In this document: positions 13,101 through 28,400 of the stretch, in pieces
How the letters are laid out: every line of letters begins with the position of its first letter
Position numbering within the stretch: position 1 is the stretch's first letter
Source of the DNA: Callipepla californica brunnescens
Lineage: Eukaryota > Chordata > Aves > Galliformes > Odontophoridae
Assembly: GCA_023055505.1 (NCBI GenBank)
Contig: JALIRH010000121.1
Span: 453,501-517,500 of the forward strand
Length of the DNA stretch: 64,000 nucleotides
Reading direction: 5' to 3'
Program-made: the position numbers and the translations under genes
Notes under the pieces: model-generated
Database searches by the model: none
What the model saw: the letters and a program-made list of their open reading frames with translations, nothing else
Told to the model about the DNA's origin: nothing

Positions 13101-15567
13101 TTACCCTAACCCTAATCCTAACACTAACTCTAACTTTATTCCTTACCCTAACACTAATCCAATCCCGAACCCTAACCCTAATCCTAGCCCTAACTCTAAC
13201 TTTATTCTTAACCCTACCCCTAATCCAAACAATAACCCTTACCCTAATCAAACCCTATCCCTATTCCTAACCCTTACCCTAACCGTATCACAATCCCTAT
13301 CCTAACTCTTACCATAACCCAAACCCTAACCTAACCCTAACCCTAACCCTATCCCTAACCCTTACCCTAACCCTAACCCTACCCTAACCTTAACTCTACC
13401 CTAACCGTATCCCTACCCTAACCCTAACCCTAATCCTAGCCCTTACTCTAACTTTATTCCTAACCCTACCCCTGATCCAAACACTAACCCTAACCTTAAT
13501 GTAACCCTAACCCTATTCCTAACCCTTACCCTAACTGTATCCCATTCCCTATCCTAACTCTTACCATAACCCTAACCCTGATGCTAATGCTAACCCTAAC
13601 CCTGAATCTAACCCTTACCCTAACCCTATCCCTTACCCAGAAGCTAACACTTAGCGTTGTACAATACCTAACCGTACCCTAACCCTATCCCTAAACCTAA
13701 AAGGAACCCAAACTCTAACCCTAAATCTGTCCCTGAGCCTAACCTTCAACCTTACCCTAACCTTAACCCTAACCCTGTTCCATTCTCTAAACATATCTGT
13801 AAGCATTACCTTCATCCTAACTCGAACTCTACCCTAACCCTATCCCTTTGACCCCAACACAAAACCCAGATTGAGCCTGACCCTAACCTAGGTAGCATCA
13901 AGTGTATGTAGGGTGAATTTGAGTTTTAGGGTCAAAGTTAAATTGTTAGTTTTAGGGTTAGGGTGAAGGATTGCTTTAGTTCTAGTATTAGGGTGTTTGG
14001 GGTTAGGGTTAGGGTAAGGATTTTGGAGTGGATTAGGTTTAGGGTCAGGTTTGGGGGAGTTTTGGGGTTAGGGTTAGATTTAGGATTAGGGTTAGCAAAA
14101 AAGTTGTTTTAGTTTTAGTTTAGGTTAGTGCTAGGATTAGGTTGAGTGTTCTTGTGAAGTTTAGGTTTAGGGTTAGGTTTAGGTTTAGATTGAGGTTTAG
14201 GGTAAGGAGTAGGGTTCATTTGACTTTTAGGGTCAGAGTAGAGTTAAGTCGTGTTAGGGTTAAGGTTAAGAACAGGATTCAGATTCCAATTAGGTTTTGG
14301 GTTCCTACTAGGGATAGGCCTCAAATTAGTGTTAAGGTTAGGGTTAGGGTTAGGTATAGGGAAAGGGTTAGTGTTAAGGCCAGGGCAAGTGTATGGTTTA
14401 GGGTAAAGATTGGATTTAGGGTTAGGTTTAGATGTAGGTTTGGTTTGATCGTTAGGGTGTGAGAAGGCACCGGCCTTGGATTTCATTTGGAGATTGGGTA
14501 AGGTTTAGGAATAGGAATAACATTGGTGTTTAAAAGATGATTAGTGTTAGTATTAGGGAGAGGGTTACGGTTAGAGTTTAGTTAGGGTTGTTAGTTTTAG
14601 AGTGAGGGATAGGGGTATGGTTTGGTCTAGTACTTGGGTTAGGGTTTGGGATAGTCCTAGCATTAGTGTTAGGGTTAGGGTTCCGTTAGGGTTGTGGTAA
14701 TCTGATGCTAGGTGTCGGGATTAGGGTTGTGCTTAAATGTGGGTTTGGTTTGAGGGTCAGAGTTAGGGTTAGGGTAGAGTTAGAATTAGGGTAAGAGTTA
14801 GGATTAGGTTTAGGATTAGGATAAAGATTAGGTTAGGATTAGTGTTGGCTTTAGGGTTGTGTCTGGGAGAAGGGTTAGTGTTAGGGATAGACTTAGGGTA
14901 AGAGTAAGTGTTAGGAATAGGCATAGGTTTTGGGAAAGTTTCAGAGTTTGGACTGGATTTATGATTAGGGTTAGGGACAAAGATTTTTTGAGATTTGTGA
15001 TTAGATTTAGGGAGAAAAGTAGGCTGACTTGTGGTCTTAGCAGTAGGTTTAGGTTTAGGTTTAGGTTTAGGATTCCATTTGTATTTATGGATCGAGGTTG
15101 GGTTAGTTGGAGTGTAAAGGTCAGAGTAGGGTTAGGCCTTGGGATAGGGTTAAGGTTTGGAATAGGATTAGGATTCAAATGATGTTACGGGTTGGTGTTA
15201 GGGTTAGGGAAAGGTTAGGATCAGGGTTGAGGTCAGGGTTAGGTATAGGAAAAGGGTTAGTGTTAGGGCTAGGGCAATTGGAAGGGTTAGGCTTAGATAT
15301 TAGGGTTAGGTTTAGGCGGAGGTTTGGTTCGAGTGTCAGGGTGAGAGAAGGGGTAGGCCTGGGGTTTGGTTTTGGGTTACATCATACAAATCATCCCATA
15401 CATTAGCTGGGGTGGGAGGTGCAAGGAACAGCCAGCAAAGTGCTGAGTTCATTCCAATCAGAGGACCTGAAGATCGGGTAGCTACTATCAAACCGTTTGT
15501 GTTGCCAATTCCGATGATATTTATGGGGCCCTGATGTTATGGTTCAGTGGGGAGTCACTATCAAGTC
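10177..15567. repeat. Macrosatellite unit C, 5391 bp, expanded telomere tract
   Basis: Longest unit. CCCTAA arm to 13886, switch at 13887, TTAGGG arm to 15378, island 15379-15567. The extra length lies at about 12,447-12,740, where a block starting ctcaccttaaccc is present twice (near 12,448 and 12,658). Between the copies is an uninterrupted CCCTAA run at about 12,556-12,659, the longest perfect telomere tract I found in the window. Private difference: gcatcaagtg near 13,897. It shares ggggtaggcctgg and catcccatac next to the island with units E-H, not with A, B and D. Confidence 0.93.
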
Positions 15568-18500
15568 CAAACCCAATCCAAACCCCAAACCTACTCCTAT
15601 TCCTAAACCTTATCTTAACCCTAAACCAAACCCAAACCCAAGGCCCTCCCCTTCTCTCAGCCTAACACTCAAACTAACCTAAACCCGAAACTAACCCTAC
15701 ATTTATCCTAATCTTATCCATATTCTAAGGCCTAACCCTACTCTGACCAGAAAGCTCATGTTGTCTAAAATCTACCCCTTACCTAAAACCTAAATCGACA
15801 AAAAAACCTAACCCGAAACCTCAACCTAACTCTTCTCCTAACTAGAACACCAGCACTTCACCTTACCCTAACTGGAAACCTAGGACTAAATCCTTACCTT
15901 GTCCAGAACCCTATTCCTAACCCAAACCAGAATTCTAACCTCTACCCTAACCAAAACCCTTCCCCTAAACCTAAACCTAATGCTACCCTCAACCAAACCC
16001 TAGCCCTAAATCCTACCCTAAAACCAACACCACGTTTAAGCTCAAACCTCAAGCCTCAAAGAAAGCATCAGATTACCGCAGATCTCACCTAACACTAACC
16101 CCAATCCAATCCCTACTACTAACCCCAAACCCAATCCAAACACCAAAACTATTCCTATTCCTAAACCTAACACTAAGCCAGAACCAAACCCAAGGCCTAC
16201 CCCTTCTCTCAGCCTGACACTCAAACTAACCTAGACCTGAACGCAACGCTAAATCAAATACTAAAACTCACCCTTAGCCAAGGCCCTTTTAGGACCCTTC
16301 CCTGGTCCTAAAACTAAAGAGAACCCTTCATCTACATCCCTAACCCTTACCCTAAACCTAAATCTACACCAAAACCTAACCCTAACCCTAACATGTCTTC
16401 TAACTGTAAAACTAACGCTTCACCTAACCCGAACTGAAACCCCAGGACTAAACCTTACCTAACACCTAGCTATATTCCTAACCCTATCCTGAAACCTAAC
16501 GTTAACCCTAACCCTAAAAACAACTTGGAACCAAACCCTAACCCTAACCTAACCCTTATCAGAACCCTAAATCTAATCCTAACCGTTACCTCAATTGAAC
16601 TCCAATTCTTCCTGAAATCTAAATGGGACCTTAAAACCAACCCCAGATTGAAGCCCAACCCTAAACCTAACACAAAGCATTAGATTACCACAGCCATCAC
16701 CTAACTCTAACCCCAGCCTTAACGCTAATACTATCCAAACACTATTCCAATTCCTAAACCCAACACAAACCCAAAAACACAAAGCCTACAATTCTCACAG
16801 CCTAACACTGAAAGGAAACCTAAATCTTACCCTAACTCTAAAACTAATCCAAAGCATGACCACAATTTCAACTCTAAATCTACCTTCAAACTAAAGCTGA
16901 CCCTAACACCAACCTCAAGCCCAACCCTAAGCCTAACACAAAGCATTAGATTACCACAACGCTCACCTAACTTCTAACCCCCACCCTAACACTAATACTA
17001 AAGCAATCAGATTCCAAATACTAACCCAATTCCTATTCTGAAACCCAAAACTATTCCAAAAACAAACCCAAGGCCTAACCTTTCTCTCACCCTAACAATC
17101 AAAGAAAACCTATTCCTAAACCTAATCCTAAATCTAGTCCTAACCCTAACCCTCACCCTTAATCTAACCCCAACCCCCACCCAGAAGCTAACACTTAGCA
17201 TTGTACAATACCTAAACGTACCCCTAATCCTTATCACTAAACCTAAAAGGAACCTGAAACATAGTGCTAAATCCGAACCCTAACCCTGAAGACTAACGCT
17301 AACAATGAACCAATTCCTATACCTTTTCCTTCCTCCAAATTGATTCCTAGCACTAACCCTAACCCTACATTAACCCTATCCTAACCCTAACCCTAACCCT
17401 AGCCCTAAACTACATTAACCCTAACCCTAACCCTAACCCTAAACCTAGCCCTAACCTAACTCTAACCCTAACCCTAACCCTAAACCTAATGCTAACCCTT
17501 ACCCTACCCTAACCCTAACCCTACCATACCCTAACCCTAACCTACCCTAACACTAACCCTAACCCTAACCCTAAACCTAAACCTAAACCTAACCCTAACC
17601 CTAACCCTAATTCCTAACCCTTACCTTAACTGTATCACAATCCCTATCCTAATTCTTACCCTAACCCTAACCCTTACCTAACCCTAACCCTAACCCTAAC
17701 CCTAACTCTAACCCTAACCCTAACCTAACCCTAACCCTAATCCTAACCCTAACCCTAACTCTAATTCCTAACCCTTACCTTAACTGTATCACAATCCCTA
17801 TCCTAATTCTTACCTTAACCCTAACCCTTACCTAACCCTAACCCTAACCCTAACCCTAACCCTAACCCTAACCCTAACCCTAACCCTAACCCTAACCTCA
17901 ACCCTAACCCTAACTCTAACCTTAACCCTAAACCTAACAATAAATTTAACCCTAACCCTAACACTAACCCTAACCCTAATTTTACCCTAACCCTAAGCGT
18001 ACCCTAACCCTAACCCTAACCCTAACCCCAACCTAACCCTAACCCTAACCCTAACCCTAACCCTAACCCTAACCCTAACCCTAACCCTAACCCTAACAAT
18101 AAATTTAACCCTAACCCTAACCCTAACCCTAACCCTAACCCTAACCCTACCCTAACCCTAACCCTAACCCTAACCCTTACCCTTACCCTAACCCTAGCCT
18201 AACCCAAACCCTAACCCTAACCCTACCCTAACCCTAACCCTAACCCTAACCCTACCCCTAACCCTACTTTACCCTAACCCTAATCCTAACACTAACTCTA
18301 ACTTTATTCCTTACCCTAACACTAATCCAATCCCGAACCCTAACCCTAATCCTAGCCCTAACTCTAACTTTATTCTTAACCCTACCCCTAATCCAAACAA
18401 TAACCCTTACCCTAATCAAACCCTATCCCTATTCCTAACCCTTACCCTAACCGTATCACAATCCCTATCCTAACTCTTACCATAACCCAAACCCTAACCT

Positions 18501-20735
18501 AACCCTAACCCTAACCCTATCCCTAACCCTTACCCTAACCCTAACCCTACCCTAACCTTAACTCTACCCTAACCGTATCCCTACCCTAACCCTAACCCTA
18601 ATCCTAGCCCTTACTCTAACTTTATTCCTAACCCTACCCCTGATCCAAACACTAACCCTAACCTTAATGTAACCCTAACCCTATTCCTAACCCTTACCCT
18701 AACTGTATCCCATTCCCTATCCTAACTCTTACCATAACCCTAACCCTGATGCTAATGCTAACCCTAACCCTGAATCTAACCCTTACCCTAACCCTATCCC
18801 TTACCCAGAAGCTAACACTTAGCGTTGTACAATACCTAACCGTACCCTAACCCTATCCCTAAACCTAAAAGGAACCCAAACTCTAACCCTAAATCTGTCC
18901 CTGAGCCTAACCTTCAACCTTACCCTAACCTTAACCCTAACCCTGTTCCATTCTCTAAACATATCTGTAAGCATTACCTTCATCCTAACTCGAACTCTAC
19001 CCTAACCCTATCCCTTTGACCCCAACACAAAACCCAGATTGAGCCTGACCCTAACCTAGGTAGCATAAAGTGTATGTAGGGTGAATTTGAGTTTTAGGGT
19101 CAAAGTTAAATTGTTAGTTTTAGGGTTAGGGTGAAGGATTGCTTTAGTTCTAGTATTAGGGTGTTTGGGGTTAGGGTTAGGGTAAGGATTTTGGAGTGGA
19201 TTAGGTTTAGGGTCAGGTTTGGGGGAGTTTTGGGGTTAGGGTTAGATTTAGGATTAGGGTTAGCAAAAAAGTTGTTTTAGTTTTAGTTTAGGTTAGTGCT
19301 AGGATTAGGTTGAGTGTTCTTGTGAAGTTTAGGTTTAGGGTTAGGTTTAGGTTTAGATTGAGGTTTAGGGTAAGGAGTAGGGTTCATTTGACTTTTAGGG
19401 TCAGAGTAGAGTTAAGTCGTGTTAGGGTTAAGGTTAAGAACAGGATTCAGATTCCAATTAGGTTTTGGGTTCCTACTAGGGATAGGCCTCAAATTAGTGT
19501 TAAGGTTAGGGTTAGGGTTAGGTATAGGGAAAGGGTTAGTGTTAAGGCCAGGGCAAGTGTATGGTTTAGGGTAAAGATTGGATTTAGGGTTAGGTTTAGA
19601 TGTAGGTTTGGTTTGATCGTTAGGGTGTGAGAAGGCACCGGCCTTGGATTTCATTTGGAGATTGGGTAAGGTTTAGGAATAGGAATAACATTGGTGTTTA
19701 AAAGATGATTAGTGTTAGTATTAGGGAGAGGGTTACGGTTAGAGTTTAGTTAGGGTTGTTAGTTTTAGAGTGAGGGATAGGGGTATGGTTTGGTCTAGTA
19801 CTTGGGTTAGGGTTTGGGATAGTCCTAGCATTAGTGTTAGGGTTAGGGTTCCGTTAGGGTTGTGGTAATCTGATGCTAGGTGTCGGGATTAGGGTTGTGC
19901 TTAAATGTGGGTTTGGTTTGAGGGTCAGAGTTAGGGTTAGGGTAGAGTTAGAATTAGGGTAAGAGTTAGGATTAGGTTTAGGATTAGGATAAAGATTAGG
20001 TTAGGATTAGTGTTGGCTTTAGGGTTGTGTCTGGGAGAAGGGTTAGTGTTAGGGATAGACTTAGGGTAAGAGTAAGTGTTAGGAATAGGCATAGGTTTTG
20101 GGAAAGTTTCAGAGTTTGGACTGGATTTATGATTAGGGTTAGGGACAAAGATTTTTTGAGATTTGTGATTAGATTTAGGGAGAAAAGTAGGCTGACTTGT
20201 GGTCTTAGCAGTAGGTTTAGGTTTAGGTTTAGGTTTAGGATTCCATTTGTATTTATGGATCGAGGTTGGGTTAGTTGGAGTGTAAAGGTCAGAGTAGGGT
20301 TAGGCCTTGGGATAGGGTTAAGGTTTGGAATAGGATTAGGATTCAAATGATGTTACGGGTTGGTGTTAGGGTTAGGGAAAGGTTAGGATCAGGGTTGAGG
20401 TCAGGGTTAGGTATAGGAAAAGGGTTAGTGTTAGGGCTAGGGCAATTGGAAGGGTTAGGCTTAGATATTAGGGTTAGGTTTAGGCGGAGGTTTGGTTCGA
20501 GTGTCAGGGTGAGAGAAGGGATAGGCCTGGGGTTTGGTTTTGGGTTACATCATACAAATCATCACATACATTAGCTGGGGTGGGAGGTGCAAGGAACAGC
20601 CAGCAAAGTGCTGAGTTCATTCCAATCAGAGGACCTGAAGATCGGGTAGCTACTATCAAACCGTTTGTGTTGCCAATTCCGATGATATTTATGGGGCCCT
20701 GATGTTATGGTTCAGTGGGGAGTCACTATCAAGTC
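15568..20735. repeat. Macrosatellite unit D, 5168 bp
   Basis: Long-class unit. CCCTAA arm to 19054, switch at 19055, TTAGGG arm to 20546, island 20547-20735. It shares aaaaaagttgtttt (near 19,266) with units C, E, F and G, but next to the island it has the catcacatac form of units A and B. The two states lie about 1.3 kb apart in one unit, as expected from patchwork exchange between copies. Confidence 0.93.
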
Positions 20736-23700
20736 CAAACCCAATCCAAACCCCAAACCTACTCCTATTCCTAAACCTTATCTTAACCCTAAACCAAACC
20801 CAAACCCAAGGCCCTCCCCTTCTCTCAGCCTAACACTCAAACTAACCTAAACCCGAAACTAACCCTACATTTATCCTAATCTTATCCATATTCTAAGGCC
20901 TAACCCTACTCTGACCAGAAAGCTCATGTTGTCTAAAATCTACCCCTTACCTAAAACCTAAATCGACAAAAAAACCTAACCCGAAACCTCAACCTAACTC
21001 TTCTCCTAACTAGAACACCAGCACTTCACCTTACCCTAACTGGAAACCTAGGACTAAATCCTTACCTTGTCCAGAACCCTATTCCTAACCCAAACCAGAA
21101 TTCTAACCTCTACCCTAACCAAAACCCTTCCCCTAAACCTAAACCTAATGCTACCCTCAACCAAACCCTAGCCCTAAATCCTACCCTAAAACCAACACCA
21201 CGTTTAAGCTCAAACCTCAAGCCTCAAAGAAAGCATCAGATTACCGCAGATCTCACCTAACACTAACCCCAATCCAATCCCTACTACTAACCCCAAACCC
21301 AATCCAAACACCAAAACTATTCCTATTCCTAAACCTAACACTAAGCCAGAACCAAACCCAAGGCCTACCCCTTCTCTCAGCCTGACACTCAAACTAACCT
21401 AGACCTGAACGCAACGCTAAATCAAATACTAAAACTCACCCTTAGCCAAGGCCCTTTTAGGACCCTTCCCTGGTCCTAAAACTAAAGAGAACCCTTCATC
21501 TACATCCCTAACCCTTACCCTAAACCTAAATCTACACCAAAACCTAACCCTAACCCTAACATGTCTTCTAACTGTAAAACTAACGCTTCACCTAACCCGA
21601 ACTGAAACCCCAGGACTAAACCTTACCTAACACCTAGCTATATTCCTAACCCTATCCTGAAACCTAACGTTAACCCTAACCCTAAAAACAACTTGGAACC
21701 AAACCCTAACCCTAACCTAACCCTTATCAGAACCCTAAATCTAATCCTAACCGTTACCTCAATTGAACTCCAATTCTTCCTGAAATCTAAATGGGACCTT
21801 AAAACCAACCCCAGATTGAAGCCCAACCCTAAACCTAACACAAAGCATTAGATTACCACAGCCATCACCTAACTCTAACCCCAGCCTTAACGCTAATACT
21901 ATCCAAACACTATTCCAATTCCTAAACCCAACACAAACCCAAAAACACAAAGCCTACAATTCTCACAGCCTAACACTGAAAGGAAACCTAAATCTTACCC
22001 TAACTCTAAAACTAATCCAAAGCATGACCACAATTTCAACTCTAAATCTACCTTCAAACTAAAGCTGACCCTAACACCAACCTCAAGTAAAAGCCCAACC
22101 CTAAGCCTAACACAAAGCATTAGATTACCACAACGCTCACCTAACTTCTAACCCCCACCCTAACACTAATACTAAAGCAATCAGATTCCAAATACTAACC
22201 CAATTCCTATTCTGAAACCCAAAACTATTCCAAAAACAAACCCAAGGCCTAACCTTTCTCTCACCCTAACAATCAAAGAAAACCTATTCCTAAACCTAAT
22301 CCTAAATCTAGTCCTAACCCTAACCCTCACCCTTAATCTAACCCCAACCCCCACCCAGAAGCTAACACTTAGCATTGTACAATACCTAAACGTACCCCTA
22401 ATCCTTATCACTAAACCTAAAAGGAACCTGAAACATAGTGCTAAATCCGAACCCTAACCCTGAAGACTAACGCTAACAATGAACCAATTCCTATACCTTT
22501 TCCTTCCTCCAAATTGATTCCTAGCACTAACCCTAACCCTACATTAACCCTATCCTAACCCTAACCCTAACCCTAGCCCTAAACTACATTAACCCTAACC
22601 CTAACCCTAACCCTAACCCTAGCCCTAACCTAACTCTAACCCTAACCCTAACCCTAAACCTAATGCTAACCCTTACCCTACCCTAACCCTAACCCTACCA
22701 TACCCTAACCCTAACCTACCCTAACACTAACCCTAACCCTAACCCTAAACCTAAACCTAAACCTAACCCTAACCCTAACCCTAATTCCTAACCCTTACCT
22801 TAACTGTATCACAATCCCTATCCTAATTCTTACCCTAACCCTAACCCTTACCTAACCCTAACCCGAACCCTATCCCTAACTCTAACCTTAACCCTTACCC
22901 TAACCCTAGCCTAACCCAAACCCTAACCCTACCCTAACCCTAACCCTAACCCTAACCCTACCCCTAACCCTACTTTACCCTAACCCTAATCCGAACACTA
23001 ACTCTAACTTTATTCCTTACCCTAACACTAATCCAATCCCGAACCCTAACCCTAATCATAGCCCTAACTCTAACTTTATTCGTAACCCTACCCCTAATCC
23101 AAACAATAACCCTTACCCTAATCAAACCCTATCCCTATTCCTAACCCTTACCCTAACCGTATCACAATCCCTATCCTAACTCTTACCATAACCCAAACCC
23201 TAACCTAACCCTAACCCTAACCCTAACCCTATCCCTAACCCTTACCCTAACTCTAACCCTACCCTAACCTTAACTCTACCCTAACCGTATCCCTACCCTA
23301 ACCCTAACCCTAATCCTAGCCCTTACTCTAACTTTATTCCTAACCCTACCCCTGATCCAAACACTAACCCTAACCTTAATGTAACCCTAACCCTATTCCT
23401 AACCCTTACCCTAACTGTATCCCATTCCCTATCCTAACTCTTACCATAACCCTAACCCTGATGCTAATGCTAACCCTAACCCTGAATCTAACCCTTACCC
23501 TAACCCTATCCCTTACCCAGAAGCTAACACTTAGCGTTGTACAATACCTAACCGTACCCTAACCCTATCCCTAAACCTAAAAGGAACCCAAACTCTAACC
23601 CTAAATCTGTCCCTGAGCCTAACCTTCAACCTTACCCTAACCTTAACCCTAACCCTGTTCCATTCTCTAAACATATCTGTAAGCATTACCTTCATCCTAA

Positions 23701-25453
23701 CTCGAACTCTACCCTAACCCTATCCCTTTGACCCCAACACAAAACCCAGATTGAGCCTGACCCTAACCTAGGTAGCATAAAGTGTATGTAGGGTGAATTT
23801 GAGTTTTAGGGTCAAAGTTAAATTGTTAGTTTTAGGGTTAGGGTGAAGGATTGCTTTAGTTCTAGTATTAGGGTGTTTGGGGTTAGGGTTAGGGTAAGGA
23901 TTTGGGGGTGGATTAGGTTTAGGGTCAGGTTTGGGGGAGTTTTGGGGTTAGGGTTAGATTTAGGATTAGGGTTAGCAAAAAAGTTGTTTTAGTTTTAGTT
24001 TAGGTTAGTGCTAGGATTAGGTTGAGTGTTCTTGTGAAGTTTAGGTTTAGGGTTAGGTTTAGGTTTAGATTGAGGTTTAGGGTAAGGAGTAGGGTTCATT
24101 TGACTTTTAGGGTCAGAGTAGAGTTAAGTCGTGTTAGGGTTAAGGTTAAGAACAGGATTCAGATTCCAATTAGGTTTTGGGTTCCTACTAGGGATAGGCC
24201 TCAAATTAGTGTTAAGGTTAGGGTTAGGGTTAGGTATAGGGAAAGGGTTAGTGTTAAGGCCAGGGCAAGTGTATGGTTTAGGGTAAAGATTGGATTTAGG
24301 GTTAGGTTTAGATGTAGGTTTGGTTTGATCGTTAGGGTGTGAGAAGGCACCGGCCTTGGATTTCATTTGGAGATTGGGTAAGGTTTAGGAATAGGAATAA
24401 CATTGGTGTTTAAAAGATGATTAGTGTTAGTATTAGGGAGAGGGTTACGGTTAGAGTTTAGTTAGGGTTGTTAGTTTTAGAGTGAGGGATAGGGGTATGG
24501 TTTGGTCTAGTACTTGGGTTAGGGTTTGGGATAGTCCTAGCATTAGTGTTAGGGTTAGGGTTCCGTTAGGGTTGTGGTAATCTGATGCTAGGTGTCGGGA
24601 TTAGGGTTGTGCTTAAATGTGGGTTTGGTTTGAGGGTCAGAGTTAGGGTTAGGGTAGAGTTAGAATTAGGGTAAGAGTTAGGATTAGGTTTAGGATTAGG
24701 ATAAAGATTAGGTTAGGATTAGTGTTGGCTTTAGGGTTGTGTCTGGGAGAAGGGTTAGTGTTAGGGATAGACTTAGGGTAAGAGTAAGTGTTAGGAATAG
24801 GCATAGGTTTTGGGAAAGTTTCAGAGTTTGGACTGGATTTATGATTAGGGTTAGGGACAAAGATTTTTTGAGATTTGTGATTAGATTTAGGGAGAAAAGT
24901 AGGCTGACTTGTGGTCTTAGCAGTAGGTTTAGGTTTAGGTTTAGGTTTAGGATTCCATTTGTATTTATTGATCGAGGTTGGGTTAGTTGGAGTGTAAAGG
25001 TCAGAGTAGGGTTAGGCCTTGGGATAGGGTTAAGGTTTGGAATAGGATTAGGATTCAAATGATGTTACGGGTTGGTGTTAGGGTTAGGGAAAGGTTAGGA
25101 TCAGGGTTGAGGTCAGGGTTAGGTATAGGAAAAGGGTTAGTGTTAGGGCTAGGGCAATTGGAAGGGTTAGGCTTAGGCTTAGATATTAGGGTTAGGTTTA
25201 GGCGGAGGTTTGGTTCGAGTGTCAGGGTGAGAGAAGGGGTAGGCCTGGGGTTTGGTTTTGGGTTACATCATACAAATCATCCCATACATTAGCTGGGGTG
25301 GGAGGTGCAAGGAACAGCCAGCAAAGTGCTGAGTTCATTCCAATCAGAGGACCTGAAGATCGGGTAGCTACTATCAAACCGTTTGTGTTGCCAATTCCGA
25401 TGATATTTATGGGGCCCTGATGTTATGGTTCAGTGGGGAGTCACTATCAAGTC
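20736..25453. repeat. Macrosatellite unit E, 4718 bp, first short-class unit
   Basis: CCCTAA arm to 23766, switch at 23767, TTAGGG arm to 25264, island 25265-25453. About 450 bp of pure telomere tract present in unit D (about 17,690-18,180) is missing, leaving a short join near 22,860-22,900. New markers: a 6-bp insertion in caagtaaaagccc near 22,087, the gcttaggctta duplication near 25,170, and ggatttgggggtgg near 23,900. Confidence 0.93.
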
Positions 25454-28400
25454 CAAACCCAATCCAAACCCCAAACCTACTCCTATTCCTAAACCTTATC
25501 TTAACCCTAAACCAAACCCAAACCCAAGGCCCTCCCCTTCTCTCAGCCTAACACTCAAACTAACCTAAACCCGAAACTAACCCTACATTTATCCTAATCT
25601 TATCCATATTCTAAGGCCTAACCCTACTCTGACCAGAAAGCTCATGTTGTCTAAAATCTACCCCTTACCTAAAACCTAAATCGACAAAAAAACCTAACCC
25701 GAAACCTCAACCTAACTCTTCTCCTAACTAGAACACCAGCACTTCACCTTACCCTAACTGGAAACCTAGGACTAAATCCTTACCTTGTCCAGAACCCTAT
25801 TCCTAACCCAAACCAGAATTCTAACCTCTACCCTAACCAAAACCCTTCCCCTAAACCTAAACCTAATGCTACCCTCAACCAAACCCTAGCCCTAAATCCT
25901 ACCCTAAAACCAACACCACGTTTAAGCTCAAACCTCAAGCCTCAAAGAAAGCATCAGATTACCGCAGATCTCACCTAACACTAACCCCAATCCAATCCCT
26001 ACTACTAACCCCAAACCCAATCCAAACACCAAAACTATTCCTATTCCTAAACCTAACACTAAGCCAGAACCAAACCCAAGGCCTACCCCTTCTCTCAGCC
26101 TGACACTCAAACTAACCTAGACCTGAACGCAACGCTAAATCAAATACTAAAACTCACCCTTAGCCAAGGCCCTTTTAGGACCCTTCCCTGGTCCTAAAAC
26201 TAAAGAGAACCCTACCCCTTCCACTAAACCTTCATCTACATCCCTAACCCTTACCCTAAACCTAAATCTACACCAAAACCTAACCCTAACCCTAACATGT
26301 CTTCTAACTGTAAAACTAACGCTTCACCTAACCCGAACTGAAACCCCAGGACTAAACCTTACCTAACACCTAGCTATATTCCTAACCCTATCCTGAAACC
26401 TAACGTTAACCCTAACCCTAAAAACAACTTGGAACCAAACCCTAACCCTAACCTAACCCTTATCAGAACCCTAAATCTAATCCTAACCGTTACCTCAATT
26501 GAACTCCAATTCTTCCTGAAATCTAAATGGGACCTTAAAACCAACCCCAGATTGAAGCCCAACCCTAAACCTAACACAAAGCATTAGATTACCACAGCCA
26601 TCACCTAACTCTAACCCCAGCCTTAACGCTAATACTATCCAAACACTATTCCAATTCCTAAACCCAACACAAACCCAAAAACACAAAGCCTACAATTCTC
26701 ACAGCCTAACACTGAAAGGAAACCTAAATCTTACCCTAACTCTAAAACTAATCCAAAGCATGACCACAATTTCAACTCTAAATCTACCTTCAAACTAAAG
26801 CTGACCCTAACACCAACCTCAAGCCCAACCCTAAGCCTAACACAAAGCATTAGATTACCACAACGCTCACCTAACTTCTAACCCCCACCCTAACACTAAT
26901 ACTAAAGCAATCAGATTCCAAATACTAACCCAATTCCTATTCTGAAACCCAAAACTATTCCAAAAACAAACCCAAGGCCTAACCTTTCTCTCACCCTAAC
27001 AATCAAAGAAAACCTATTCCTAAACCTAATCCTAAATCTAGTCCTAACCCTAACCCTCACCCTTAATCTAACCCCAACCCCCACCCAGAAGCTAACACTT
27101 AGCATTGTACAATACCTAAACGTACCCCTAATCCTTATCACTAAACCTAAAAGGAACCTGAAACATAGTGCTAAATCCGAACCCTAACCCTGAAGACTAA
27201 CGCTAACAATGAACCAATTCCTATACCTTTTCCTTCCTCCAAATTGATTCCTAGCACTAACCCTAACCCTACATTAACCCTATCCTAACCCTAACCCTAA
27301 CCCTAGCCCTAAACTACATTAACCCTAACCCTAACCCTAACCCTAACCCTAGCCCTAACCTAACTCTAACCCTAACCCTAACCCTAAACCTAATGCTAAC
27401 CCTTACCCTACCCTAACCCTAACCCTACCATACCCTAACCCTAACCTACCCTAACACTAACCCTAACCCTAACCCTAAACCTAAACCTAAACCTAACCCT
27501 AATTCCTAACCCTTACCTTAACTGTATCACAATCCCTATCCTAATTCTTACCCTAACCCTAACCCTTACCTAACCCTAACCCGAACCCTAACCCTAACTC
27601 TAACCTTAACCCTTACCCTAACCCTAGCCTAACCCAAACCCTAACCCTACCCTAACCCTAACCCTAACCCTAACCCTACCCCTAACCCTACTTTACCCTA
27701 ACCCTAATCCGAACACTAACTCTAACTTTATTCCTTACCCTAACACTAATCCAATCCCGAACCCTAACCCTAATCGTAGCCCTAACTCTAACTTTATTCG
27801 TAACCCTACCCCTAATCCAAACAATAACCCTTACCCTAATCAAACCCTATCCCTATTCCTAACCCTTACCCTAACCGTATCACAATCCCTATCCTAACTC
27901 TTACCATAACCCAAACCCTAACCTAACCCTAACCCTAACCCTAACCCTATCCCTAACCCTTACCCTAACTCTAACCCTACCCTAACCTTAACTCTACCCT
28001 AACCGTATCCCTACCCTAACCCTAACCCTAATCCTAGCCCTTACTCTAACTTTATTCCTAACCCTACCCCTGATCCAAACACTAACCCTAACCTTAATGT
28101 AACCCTAACCCTATTCCTAACCCTTACCCTAACTGTATCCCATTCCCTATCCTAACTCTTACCATAACCCTAACCCTGATGCTAATGCTAACCCTAACCC
28201 TGAATCTAACCCTTACCCTAACCCTATCCCTTACCCAGAAGCTAACACTTAGCGTTGTACAATACCTAACCGTACCCTAACCCTATCCCTAAACCTAAAA
28301 GGAACCCAAACTCTAACCCTAAATCTGTCCCTGAGCCTAACCTTCAACCTTACCCTAACCTTAACCCTAACCCTGTTCCATTCTCTAAACATATCTGTAA